Source: an uncultured Clostridia bacterium
GTDB taxonomy: Bacteria; Bacillota; Clostridia; Christensenellales; Borkfalkiaceae
Reading direction: 5' to 3'
DNA length: 39,536 bases
Assembly (NCBI GenBank): GCA_947626305.1
Contig: CANQRP010000004.1
Span: 1-39,536 of the forward strand
Part shown: one piece after another, positions 18,579-27,523 of the stretch
Layout of the letters: each line of letters opens with the position of its first letter
Position numbering within the stretch: position 1 is the first letter of the stretch
Program-made: the position numbers and the translations under genes
The notes under the pieces: generated by a model
The model's input: only the letters and a program-made list of their open reading frames with translations
The model's database searches: none
Told to the model about the DNA's origin: nothing

Positions 18579-20744
18579 ATGCTGACTTACGTGATCAATA
18601 CATCGGAAAACAAGACGCTGGAAAGCGACCCGCTCTTCAAGCTCGTCGGTTATAATAAGATACGCTGGATGAATTACGGGCTGAGAGACCTCGAGGAGTG
18701 CGCGGACGAGATCTGCGAACGGCAGACGATGCTCGGCGCGGAGGACTTCCGTATCGTGCTTCTCGTGGATTTTTACGGGTTCGATCGCGTCAGAACGATA
18801 TACGGTGCGGAGGGATATTCCTCCGTCGAGTCGGGAGTGGATCTGAGCATCTATTTCCCGCTTTTGGAAGCGTACATGGTCGACCATCTCTTCTCGCGCA
18901 TCCGCAGAAAAGATCTCGTCGTACAGGAAAAACACGTTTTTTACATTCAGGGAGACAAGAACGACGGCTTTAACGTGCTCGAAAACAAGGAGGAGCAGCT
19001 CGAATTTATCCTCGAACCGGAGGAAGAGAGCGTCACCGAGATCGTCAACAACCCCGTCCTCCGTTCCGAGCTCGAGCGCCGTCGGCAAAAGGAGCGGGAC
19101 AAGGAACTCGGGCAGAAGGATTTGACCGAAGCCGAGCGGCAGTCGATCATCGTCGAGTACGCCGACAAGGTGCGGGAACTTTCCGACCTCACCGAGGAGG
19201 AGCTCCTCGAACGTCGGGAGGAGACGGCGCGGAATCTCCAACGGGAGGCGGACGAAGAGGAAGAGCGGGCGGAAGAAGAACCCGAAGAGGAGTATGTCGA
19301 CGTCCCGTGCAAGCGCTATTCCCGCTTCCGTCTGCACTGCACCAAGCGGCTCTCGCTCGACATCAAGATCAGCGACTATCCCTATACCAACCGCAAGGGG
19401 CTCACCTTCCACGAGTTCTTTCTCGCCTTCAAATTGCGGGAGAGCCAGTATAACGGCATCACCCGCCACCATTATTATGCGTCGTTCGGCAGCGGCGCCG
19501 CGAAAGCCGCATTCGACAATCTCTCGCTGTCTCTCTATCTCATCAAGCTCTACGAGCGGGAGGAACGCCTCAACGAGGACAACGAGTTCGTCATCGACCC
19601 CATCGACCCCGAAAAACTCAAACGTCTTCTCATCACTTCGTGGAACAAGATCTGCTCCGCGAGGACGATCGCGCTCAAAAACAGTTCGAAGTATTTCGAC
19701 ATCAAGTCCTTCGTCGAAGAAAAACGGGAGACGCCGGACGTGATCGCGCGGCAGGAAAAGAGCTTTTCGCTTACGGAGAGCAAGAACAAGGCGCGCGCCG
19801 AGTCGAAGAACTTCACGCCCAAAAAGATATACGATTCGATCTGTGCGATCGCTTCGGAGGAGGCGGATACCTTCTCGGAAAAGGACAAAAAAGAGCTGGA
19901 CAAGCTCATGGCGGAATACCTCGTCAAGCGGGACGACACCAAGGAATCGGAGGCGGAGTACGAATTCCGCGCCCTCAAAGAAACTTGCAACATGATCCCG
20001 CAGTGTCCCTCGCAAAACGACTACGAGAACGTCGTGGCAAAAAAGAAGGAGGAGATCGCCTCGCTCCTCAGCAAGACGATCGAGGTGGAATATATCAGCA
20101 AAGACTACACCGAACAGCGCAAGACCGCAGACAAAGCGTACGCGGACTATGTCTCCGCCAAGCAGAATTTGGGCAAGCGGCTCTTCGGCGACTTTTGCGT
20201 GTGGTTTTTGGCGCTCTTCGTCATGCTCATTCCGTTCATCGCCGTCAGGGGGATGTACGGGAACGCCGTCATCGTCTACCTTCTTACGGGCGCGCTGTTC
20301 ACGGGGCTGTTCGTCATTGCCTTTGTCCTGCGCATTCTGCCCCTCATCCATAAACTGAATCGGGCGAAGCAGCTGCTCAAAAAGTGTTATCGGGAGTGCC
20401 GCGCCAAGCAGGAGTTGGCGCTGCTCAATTACAAGTCCCGCTATCAGCGCGACCTCATCAAGATCGAAAATCTGCGCTACGATCTGAGAAACGTCACCCG
20501 CCTGTACAATGAAAACCGCTCAAAGAACCGGAACATCGAGGAGCACCGCCAGATGCTCGAAATGGTGGAGGACAAGCTGAGCGCTATTCTCAACAACCTC
20601 GGCGTGGCGCCCGTCGTCGTGCACTATAACGATCTCGAGGACGAGTTCGACGTCAGCAAGTCGTTCCGGTCCACTTACAACAAGATATACAAGATCTTCT
20701 CCTTGGATGCCATCGAGAATCTGTTCGGAGGGAAGGGACGTTAA
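18579..20744 (+). CDS. Two-TM coiled-coil membrane protein of the tubulin-like operon
   Basis: This 721-aa protein matches no family I recognise. The N-terminal 150 residues look globular (RIVLLVDFYGFDRVRTIYG), with strand/helix alternation but no VWA MIDAS or nucleotide motif. A highly charged, coiled-coil-prone stretch follows (about 155-245, rich in Glu and Arg), then a second globular part (about 245-400), more helix, and a hairpin of two TM helices (about 538-560 and 566-590). A long C-terminal coiled coil (about 595-690) completes it. Both large parts are predicted to be cytoplasmic, which suits a membrane adaptor for the tubulin-like proteins. The ribosome site is AGAGGAAA. The stop is 1 nt before the next start, indicating translational coupling with the giant protein. 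Confidence 0.8.
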   Translation: MLTYVINTSENKTLESDPLFKLVGYNKIRWMNYGLRDLEECADEICERQTMLGAEDFRIVLLVDFYGFDRVRTIYGAEGYSSVESGVDLSIYFPLLEAYMVDHLFSRIRRKDLVVQEKHVFYIQGDKNDGFNVLENKEEQLEFILEPEEESVTEIVNNPVLRSELERRRQKERDKELGQKDLTEAERQSIIVEYADKVRELSDLTEEELLERREETARNLQREADEEEERAEEEPEEEYVDVPCKRYSRFRLHCTKRLSLDIKISDYPYTNRKGLTFHEFFLAFKLRESQYNGITRHHYYASFGSGAAKAAFDNLSLSLYLIKLYEREERLNEDNEFVIDPIDPEKLKRLLITSWNKICSARTIALKNSSKYFDIKSFVEEKRETPDVIARQEKSFSLTESKNKARAESKNFTPKKIYDSICAIASEEADTFSEKDKKELDKLMAEYLVKRDDTKESEAEYEFRALKETCNMIPQCPSQNDYENVVAKKKEEIASLLSKTIEVEYISKDYTEQRKTADKAYADYVSAKQNLGKRLFGDFCVWFLALFVMLIPFIAVRGMYGNAVIVYLLTGALFTGLFVIAFVLRILPLIHKLNRAKQLLKKCYRECRAKQELALLNYKSRYQRDLIKIENLRYDLRNVTRLYNENRSKNRNIEEHRQMLEMVEDKLSAILNNLGVAPVVVHYNDLEDEFDVSKSFRSTYNKIYKIFSLDAIENLFGGKGR

Positions 20745-20745
20745 T

Positions 20746-23700
20746 ATGGTTACGTTTATCAAAGTTCTCATCCTCATTCTGTCACTGTTTTTGATGTTCT
20801 TCCCTCTGCTCCCGATCAAGACCAAGCGGGGGAGATTCAAGACCATCGCAACGCTCAAATACGAAAAACCGCATTTTCGCATGAATGCGGCGTTTCTCCT
20901 TTTGTCGATCGCCGAAGTGATCGCCTTTGCGATCGCGGCGAGGGGGATCTCCATGCTCGGAGAGCTGATCGCGGCGATCCCCTTCGTAGGTACCTTCCTC
21001 GCGGACGTGCTCGCGCGGGTGGACCCCACGCTCGGCTACATCGCCTTTGCGGCGACCGTTCTTTTGTCCAATCTTCTGATTGTGTACGTGTATGCGGCGT
21101 TCAAGGCATCGCTCAAAGCCATTCTCGACCCGTTCGTCTATACCGATGAGGAAAAGCGCGAACGGAGAGAAAAGAGAAGAAAAAAGAAGAAGGAAGAGCA
21201 CAAAAAGAAGAATCGCTCCGACAAGCGCGACCTCGTGCTCCCCGTGGAAGGGGAGGAACCCGAAGAAAAGCCCCTCGTCACCGACAACATCCCCGTCCTG
21301 AAGCATGTGCGCAAAGAGGAGGAAGGCGACGAAAAGGGGAAAAAGCAGGAGGGAAAGAAGGAGGAGAAGAGGGAACGGGCGCAGCAACGCACCCGCGAAG
21401 AGAAGACGGAAGAGGAAAAAGAGAAGCGCAAACCCAATTTTCTCGTGCGGCTCTTCTTTGAATCTCCCGAATATCTGTATGCCAAACCGTGGGTACGCAG
21501 GATGGAGATCATTCTGCAATACTTCGTGTATGTCACGGAGGCGTTCTTCCTGTTGTTCTTTGCGGCGATCTTCCTCTCCGCGCTCTTCCCCGCGTCGCAC
21601 GGGGTATATAATTTCTTGCTCAACACGCTGCAAGTGCGGAACTGGTATTACTATCCCTTCCTGTCTCTCATCATGTTGCAGGAGATCTGCAATATCTTCC
21701 ATACCGATCTCCGTCCCGTGGAAAAGAAGGAGGAGGAGAAGACGGAGGAAGAACTCATCGAAGAGAACAAGGTGGCGCTCCGTGACCTTGCCGCCGAGCT
21801 CAAACGGTACTTCGACCGCGACCACAAACTTCGGTTCTATCCGGGCGCGGAAGTCAAGCCGAACAAATTCGAATATCGGTTCACCAACAGCCAATACATG
21901 GCGGCGCTCGAATATATCCGCCGCAGATTCGCCAACAAGTGGGGGAGCGGGCAATCCTATCTCGAATGTATGGACGCCCTCTATAACGAAGAGCACGTCT
22001 ATTTCTGCGGCTCCTTCTATTCCCAGATCGGCGAATATGTCATTGCCTACACCTATACCCGTCTGCTTTCCGGCGCAAGGTTGATCTTCATCGTCAACGA
22101 CGCACATAAGCGGAACGCGGTACGGAAATATATCCAGAGCCGTCTCGTGGAGATGACGGGAGGAAGCGCAGAGACCACCTGGCGTGTGTACACGAGCGAC
22201 GACCGTCTCGACCAGGCGGACATCCTCGTCGCTTCGCCCGAGGACTTCAAGGACGACAACATCGTGGAAAATTTCCCCGATTTCTTCGAGGAAGTGTGCA
22301 ATGCCGTCTTCATCGACGCGGACAAGGTGGTCTCCCTCGAGAGCTATCTCTGTCCCGTGCTCGCCATTCGCCTGCACAAGGCAACGTCGGACAGGATCCG
22401 CTTCCTGTTCCTCTCTACCGACCTCTTGCGCGGCTTTGCGGCGTCCAGCCTGCCCAAGCTCTTCTGTGTGGAAAAGGTGCTCAGTTTTTCGAGCGCAAAC
22501 GACAACGAGTCGGTGGAATATACCCTTTGGAACAGAGAGAGCCTCAAAAACCGCATTTACTACAAATACGGGCAGAAGCTCATGAGCCTCGAAGGCATCA
22601 TCGCCGAAAAAGCCTACAAATACGGCGTAGACGGCATCCGTGTGATCACGGCGTCTTCCATCGACCACGGTGAGAGAGAGGTGCTCGAAGGGCACGGGGT
22701 GGAGATCAACGAGTTCTTCAAGGACGTTCCCAAGATCAACTACATGATCTATACGGACGAGCGCAGCAATCTCGCGGCGGCGATCTACGCCTGCACCCGC
22801 TTCAAGGGACAGCGCAATTCCGTCAGCCAGATCATCAGCAAACCCTACCTCCTCCGCGACTACTTCATGGCGAAGGCGACGAAGGAGAATTTCATCAAAC
22901 GTTCCTCCTACATCCAGCCGAGGATCACCGAACACGCCAAGAAGGAAAAGCTCAGCCTGCTCAAAGTCTTCTGCCGCGCGTCCGCGGAGGGCGGCATCAG
23001 CGTCGACGAGTTCATCAAAGAAATGCGGGATGTCATCTCGCTCTCCCGCATCCGCGGGGACGTGCCGCTGTGCAAATTCTGCGCCGATCCCTTCTATCGG
23101 GAGCTCGGAGATTGGTTGACGGAGTACGACTACGCCGCCTACCTGATCGCGGCGCTCTGCGACGATCCCGATACCGACGTCAGAGACAGCCACGCCATCA
23201 AAGCGAAGGATTACTATCTGGTGTTCGACCAGATCAACCGCGAACAGTATTCCCTCACCAAGGGCAAGTACATCGTGTTCCGCAAGGTGCGCGAGGTGTT
23301 CGAAAAGGTGTTCTCCTGCAACGACAGGGTGGTCCTCTGCCTCAACGACCGTCCGATCGGAAGCCTCGATACCTTCTCCACCCGGCTTCCCCTCGAATAT
23401 GTCGTCGGTCAGTCCATCGTCTATAACAATGTGGAATACGAGATCGAGCAGATCTCCGCGGACAACAAGATCGTCTTCCTGCGCAGGGAGAACGTCACCT
23501 ACAAAAACTGCCTCGATACCCTGTTTTTACGCCGTTATAAGATCTATTACAGCGAAAAGATCGGGCAGGACGGCGCCGTGTACAATTCCGGCTCCCTTCT
23601 CAAAGAGATCCGCGTCTCCTTGCAGCGCGTGGGCATGGAAGGGGAGACGTACGGGTTTTACAACCTGATGTCCAACAACCAATCGCTGAACTTCAAGCGC

Positions 23701-26700
23701 GGCGTGGAGGGGAACCCCCACCTCGAACGGGAGATGGTAGACCGCAACCGCCGCGTCCTTTCGGACGGCAGAATGCTGCGCGTCACGCTGGATACGGGCA
23801 TGGAGTGCACGGACGGCATGAGGATGCTCCTCTCCGCCGTATTCAACGAATTCATCAAGACTATGTTCCCGATGGCGTACCGCTGCATCGCCGTTCTTCC
23901 CGTGCTCATGGAGGAGATCCCCGCCGAAGAGCCGGAGTGCGACGACGCCGATGCGCGCGCCGTGGAAAAGATCAAGCGCCTCTATCCCTATCGGGTGGAC
24001 GTGGGCGGATCTTTCTTCGACGCCGTTGCCCGCATTTACGAGTACGTCACGGGGGAGAGCGCCGAAGAAGCGGAAGAGGCGGAAGAGGCACCCGTCGAGG
24101 AGCCTGTTGCGACCGCGGAGACCGAGGAGGTTCCCGCAGAACCTTCTTCAAACGAGCCCGAAACGCCCGCGGAGACCGAAACGCCTGAGGAGCCCGAGGA
24201 GCCGTTCGATCTTTGCGCCTTCCTTGCGGAGCATCCCGAATGCCGCGATACGTTGGAAAAGTTTTATCCCGACCCCGCGGAAGAGAACGAAGCGCTCGAC
24301 GAGAAGCTCGACGAGCTCTGTCCGAGACTTTTGCCCGCCGACCGCAAGTGCGTCAAGAAGATCGTTGCGCTCTATCCGAAGATCGCCGCGGCAAGAGCCG
24401 ATTTCCGCGAGACGGACGCGCAACGGATGCAGTTCCTCTTCCTGAACGATTGCACGGAGGACGTGGGCGTCTTCGACTGGTTCTACGATAAGCTCGCGAG
24501 CAATATGCAGGAACTGCTCATCAACGTCTATTCCTACCTGTATTGGCTGAACGCCCGCCGCGACCTCAACCACTATATTTATTTCGGGTTCGACGCCCTG
24601 CCTTCCTGTTACGACCTCGAGGGGGCGTGCAAGCTGCTGGCGGACTACAACATCATCATCAGCGATAACGGCGAACAGAACTACGAGACCGCTTCGGACA
24701 GCGACGAGGAGGAGATGCGTCGGTGCTCTTTCTGCCACAAGCGTATGGAAAGCGGAAGATACAGCTTCTTCGACGAGGAGAAGACGATGTACGTCTGTGC
24801 CGACTGTATGGATCTGGTCGGCAAGCCGGAGCGTCTGCACGAGCTCGACAACGAAGTCCGCAAGTACCTCGAAGCCACCTATCCCGAGATCTCCTTCGGG
24901 CATGCCGAGGTGGAATTCGCGGCGGAGGACGAGCCGCTCAAAAATCTCGGCGAATGGTATTTCCGCATCGACCCCGACCATCGGAAGATCGTCGTCGGCT
25001 ACGATCTGCCCGAGAAAAACGCCAGGATCGCGATCTTGCTCGGCATGATCTCCTTCTGGCAATACGACAACGACCTCATGACCGAATATTCGGGCGCACA
25101 ACTCAGTTATGAAGAGCGGAAATATCTGCGCAAATTCGGCGACCCCGAAACGGTGGAATGGCTTGCGGAAAACATGAGCGAAGAGCGCCGCACGAATGTG
25201 AATGCCATCAAAGAGTGCATCAAGGCGCACAGCGACGACAAGAAGTACACGAGCTTTTCCGCCATGCGCGAACTCGGCGACGCATTGCGCGAGGAAGAAG
25301 ATGGCGTGGACTACGAAGACATCGAGGGCGAAGACTATTCCGACGGGCTCTACAATCCCCGCAAGACGCCTCGCTTCTGGAAGCGCTACCTCAGGAACAG
25401 TGCGTTGGACGAGACCTCTCCCGAGGACGACGAGCCCGAAGAAGAACCTTCGGACGACGAAACCGACGAGGAGATCGCTTCGGACGACGAAACCGACGAG
25501 GAGATCGCTTCGGATGACGAAACCGAAGAAGAACCTTCGGATGACGAAACCGACGGGGAGATCGCTTCGGACGACGACGCCGTGGAGCCTTCCGAAGGCG
25601 ACTCCGAAGAGGGCGAAACGGAGGAAGAGATGCCCGACGAAACGACCGAAACGGACGACACCGTAAACACGGACGAAACCGAAAATACGGAAGAGACCGA
25701 GAGCACGGAAGAGACCGAAAGCGCGGAAGAGACCGAGAGCACGGAAGAGACCGAAAGCGCAGAAGAGACCGAAAGCGGGTCGGCGCCGAAACTCAATTGC
25801 GGGGTCTACCGTCCCGCGAAGCACAATTGCCCGCCGCCCGACGAGGACGACCTCACAGACGACCTTTCCGAAGACCTCGACGAAGACCTCGGGGACGAAG
25901 ACCTCGGAGACGAAGACCTCGGAGACGAGGACCTCGCGGAGGATCTCAAAGAGGACGGCGAGGAGCCCGAGGAGACGCTTTCGGATGACACCGAGGACTT
26001 CCCCGAAGACCTCGACGAAGACCTTGCGGAGGACCTCGGAGAGGACGGCGAAGAGCCCGAAGAAACGCTTTCGGACGATTTCACAGACGACCTTTCCGAT
26101 GACCTCGACGAAGACCTTTCCGATGACCTCGGGGACGAAGATCTCGGGGATGAGGACCTTACGGAGGACCTCGACGAGGACGGCGAGGCGCCCGCAAAGG
26201 AGCCCGTAAAGGAAAAAAAGAAGGAGAAGGCGGCAAAGGGCGCGGCCAAGGTCGGTCGCGCGGCGAAGAAGAAAGAGGGAAAGCGGGAGGATGAGAGCGA
26301 GGAGCGCATCCTGCGGCGGATCCAAGAGAAGAACGTAGGGCTGAAGATCGTGCCCTACGAAGAGGACGAAAAAGAGAATCCCTCCATCCGCGTCTACAAC
26401 GAATTCGTGCGCCATGCCTACAATTTCGACGAGGAATCTTTCTCGCGGGAGGGGGTCGACAACGATAGGTTGCAGCAGATCTACAACTGCGTCATCGGCG
26501 ACTATCCAGAGCTCTTCTGGTTGAGCGGTTATGTCTATTCGGGCGAAAAGGTGCACCTCAGCTTCCGTTGCAGAAAGCCGTCGGGCGGGTTGGACGTCAA
26601 ACAGATCCTCAAAAAACTGCGCGAGATCAAGCGCGGTTCCCGCCATTTCACCCGCGGCATTACCAAAAAGACGGACCCCTACAAGGCGTTGATCAAGATC

Positions 26701-27471
26701 TATAAACGTCTGATCCTGACCCTCGACTACGACGGAAAGGGGCTGGAAGCGGGCATCGATGCGGATCTCACCAAAGACGATCGTCTGCGCTCGCTGCACA
26801 GCGCGATCGTGCGCAGAAAAACCGTCTGCGCGGGCTACGCCTCGGCGATGCAGTACCTCTGCCAGCGGGTCGGCATTCCTTGCGCCTATGTCGGCAGCGA
26901 GTTTGTCGGCAATTCCGGGCACGCCTTCAACATCGTCAAGATCGGCAAATATTGTTACTATCTCGACGCGACGTGGGGAGATCGCTCCAACACCAAGCGC
27001 GGGGACGAGTACCGCGATTTGATCGACTTCGACTATTGCTGCGTGCCGTATCAAGAATTCATCATGGCGCATGAGAGCGCGGTCCACAACCACATTCCCG
27101 ACCCGGACATCTACCCTTGGTTCAAGAAGGAATTGAAGGCGAACCGCCACGAGTACTATCGGTACAGAAAGGCGCTGTTGTCCCGCTACAACGAGGACGA
27201 TCTCGTGCGCATCTTCGCCTATTGCGCCGAGCACTACAACCCAAAGGAGGACGGCAGATTCTCCGTGAGCTTCCGTTGCACGAGCTTGGAGCTTGCACAC
27301 GATCTCTTGAACAAACTGCGCAACCCCGCCACCTATCAGAGGATCGTGGACAACGCCAAAAAGCTCCTCAAAAAGAAGAAGCATGCCGCAAGGTTGTTCG
27401 ACCGCCGGGTGGAGTTCCTCTCCGTAGGCTATACGTCCGTCGTCAAGATCTTCTACAAAAAAGCGAAATAG
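20746..27471 (+). CDS. 2241-aa membrane protein: degenerate helicase-like region, zinc ribbon, acidic repeats, transglutaminase-like domain
   Basis: The start at 20746 has a GGAGGGAAGGG site. TM helices lie at about 4-23, 48-70, 98-120, 255-284 and 303-320, with a Lys/Glu coiled region between the third and fourth. About 370-900 looks like a two-lobe helicase fold with decayed motifs: a Walker-A position reading CGSFYSQIGE (421-430), ASPEDF (496-501), FIDADK at the DEAD-box position (522-527), LSTD (556-559), then ITASSIDHG and a strand domain (VGQSIVYNNVEYEIEQIS) like that after Lhr-type cores. A zinc ribbon has Cys1327/1330 and Cys1351/1354. An acidic repeat tract spans 1555-1815, followed by a Lys/Ala-rich segment. 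The C-terminal transglutaminase-like domain keeps Cys2028 (TVCAGYA), His2059 (GHAFNIV) and Asp2074 (LDATWGD). I infer a processing or cross-linking scaffold. The TGase-like call is firm and the helicase-like call moderate. Confidence 0.85.
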   Translation: MVTFIKVLILILSLFLMFFPLLPIKTKRGRFKTIATLKYEKPHFRMNAAFLLLSIAEVIAFAIAARGISMLGELIAAIPFVGTFLADVLARVDPTLGYIAFAATVLLSNLLIVYVYAAFKASLKAILDPFVYTDEEKRERREKRRKKKKEEHKKKNRSDKRDLVLPVEGEEPEEKPLVTDNIPVLKHVRKEEEGDEKGKKQEGKKEEKRERAQQRTREEKTEEEKEKRKPNFLVRLFFESPEYLYAKPWVRRMEIILQYFVYVTEAFFLLFFAAIFLSALFPASHGVYNFLLNTLQVRNWYYYPFLSLIMLQEICNIFHTDLRPVEKKEEEKTEEELIEENKVALRDLAAELKRYFDRDHKLRFYPGAEVKPNKFEYRFTNSQYMAALEYIRRRFANKWGSGQSYLECMDALYNEEHVYFCGSFYSQIGEYVIAYTYTRLLSGARLIFIVNDAHKRNAVRKYIQSRLVEMTGGSAETTWRVYTSDDRLDQADILVASPEDFKDDNIVENFPDFFEEVCNAVFIDADKVVSLESYLCPVLAIRLHKATSDRIRFLFLSTDLLRGFAASSLPKLFCVEKVLSFSSANDNESVEYTLWNRESLKNRIYYKYGQKLMSLEGIIAEKAYKYGVDGIRVITASSIDHGEREVLEGHGVEINEFFKDVPKINYMIYTDERSNLAAAIYACTRFKGQRNSVSQIISKPYLLRDYFMAKATKENFIKRSSYIQPRITEHAKKEKLSLLKVFCRASAEGGISVDEFIKEMRDVISLSRIRGDVPLCKFCADPFYRELGDWLTEYDYAAYLIAALCDDPDTDVRDSHAIKAKDYYLVFDQINREQYSLTKGKYIVFRKVREVFEKVFSCNDRVVLCLNDRPIGSLDTFSTRLPLEYVVGQSIVYNNVEYEIEQISADNKIVFLRRENVTYKNCLDTLFLRRYKIYYSEKIGQDGAVYNSGSLLKEIRVSLQRVGMEGETYGFYNLMSNNQSLNFKRGVEGNPHLEREMVDRNRRVLSDGRMLRVTLDTGMECTDGMRMLLSAVFNEFIKTMFPMAYRCIAVLPVLMEEIPAEEPECDDADARAVEKIKRLYPYRVDVGGSFFDAVARIYEYVTGESAEEAEEAEEAPVEEPVATAETEEVPAEPSSNEPETPAETETPEEPEEPFDLCAFLAEHPECRDTLEKFYPDPAEENEALDEKLDELCPRLLPADRKCVKKIVALYPKIAAARADFRETDAQRMQFLFLNDCTEDVGVFDWFYDKLASNMQELLINVYSYLYWLNARRDLNHYIYFGFDALPSCYDLEGACKLLADYNIIISDNGEQNYETASDSDEEEMRRCSFCHKRMESGRYSFFDEEKTMYVCADCMDLVGKPERLHELDNEVRKYLEATYPEISFGHAEVEFAAEDEPLKNLGEWYFRIDPDHRKIVVGYDLPEKNARIAILLGMISFWQYDNDLMTEYSGAQLSYEERKYLRKFGDPETVEWLAENMSEERRTNVNAIKECIKAHSDDKKYTSFSAMRELGDALREEEDGVDYEDIEGEDYSDGLYNPRKTPRFWKRYLRNSALDETSPEDDEPEEEPSDDETDEEIASDDETDEEIASDDETEEEPSDDETDGEIASDDDAVEPSEGDSEEGETEEEMPDETTETDDTVNTDETENTEETESTEETESAEETESTEETESAEETESGSAPKLNCGVYRPAKHNCPPPDEDDLTDDLSEDLDEDLGDEDLGDEDLGDEDLAEDLKEDGEEPEETLSDDTEDFPEDLDEDLAEDLGEDGEEPEETLSDDFTDDLSDDLDEDLSDDLGDEDLGDEDLTEDLDEDGEAPAKEPVKEKKKEKAAKGAAKVGRAAKKKEGKREDESEERILRRIQEKNVGLKIVPYEEDEKENPSIRVYNEFVRHAYNFDEESFSREGVDNDRLQQIYNCVIGDYPELFWLSGYVYSGEKVHLSFRCRKPSGGLDVKQILKKLREIKRGSRHFTRGITKKTDPYKALIKIYKRLILTLDYDGKGLEAGIDADLTKDDRLRSLHSAIVRRKTVCAGYASAMQYLCQRVGIPCAYVGSEFVGNSGHAFNIVKIGKYCYYLDATWGDRSNTKRGDEYRDLIDFDYCCVPYQEFIMAHESAVHNHIPDPDIYPWFKKELKANRHEYYRYRKALLSRYNEDDLVRIFAYCAEHYNPKEDGRFSVSFRCTSLELAHDLLNKLRNPATYQRIVDNAKKLLKKKKHAARLFDRRVEFLSVGYTSVVKIFYKKAK
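25408..26190 (+). repeat. In-frame acidic low-complexity repeats inside the giant gene
   Basis: Codons 1555-1815 encode three kinds of short repeat: SDDETDEEIA-type (about 25450-25580), EETES(T/A)-type (about 25680-25785), and (G)DEDL / DLDEDL-type (about 25850-26170) with two longer copies of EDGEEPEETLSDD. The DNA repeats are near-identical (for example GGAGACGAAGACCTC units) and would be prone to length change by slippage. The protein segment is almost purely Asp/Glu and should be disordered. It is a protein-coding repeat and not an array of spacers. Confidence 0.95.
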
Positions 27472-27483
27472 AACATGAGAACG

Positions 27484-27507
27484 GGCGGCGGCGCCTCTGC
27501 CGCCGCC
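27484..27507 (+). other. GC-only intercistronic hairpin before the 407-aa membrane gene
   Basis: GGCGGCGGC (27484-27492) pairs perfectly with GCCGCCGCC (27499-27507) around a 6-nt loop. No T run follows, so it is not an intrinsic terminator. It lies between the stop of the giant gene (27471) and the next ATG (27524), whose ribosome site is weak (GGGGATATG). It may protect the 3' end of the upstream message or limit expression downstream. Confidence 0.7.
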
Positions 27508-27523
27508 TCGGGGATATGAAAAA

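Noticed and set aside
18579-19050. Possible second VWA domain at the N-terminus of the 721-aa protein (VLLVDFYGFDR)
   Set aside because: The DxSxS motif and the Thr/Asp partners of a MIDAS are absent, so the resemblance is limited to one hydrophobic strand ending in Asp.
25408-26190. Regular short repeats that might suggest a CRISPR or satellite array
   Set aside because: Units are in frame with an acidic protein, have no unique spacers of constant length and contain no cas genes nearby.
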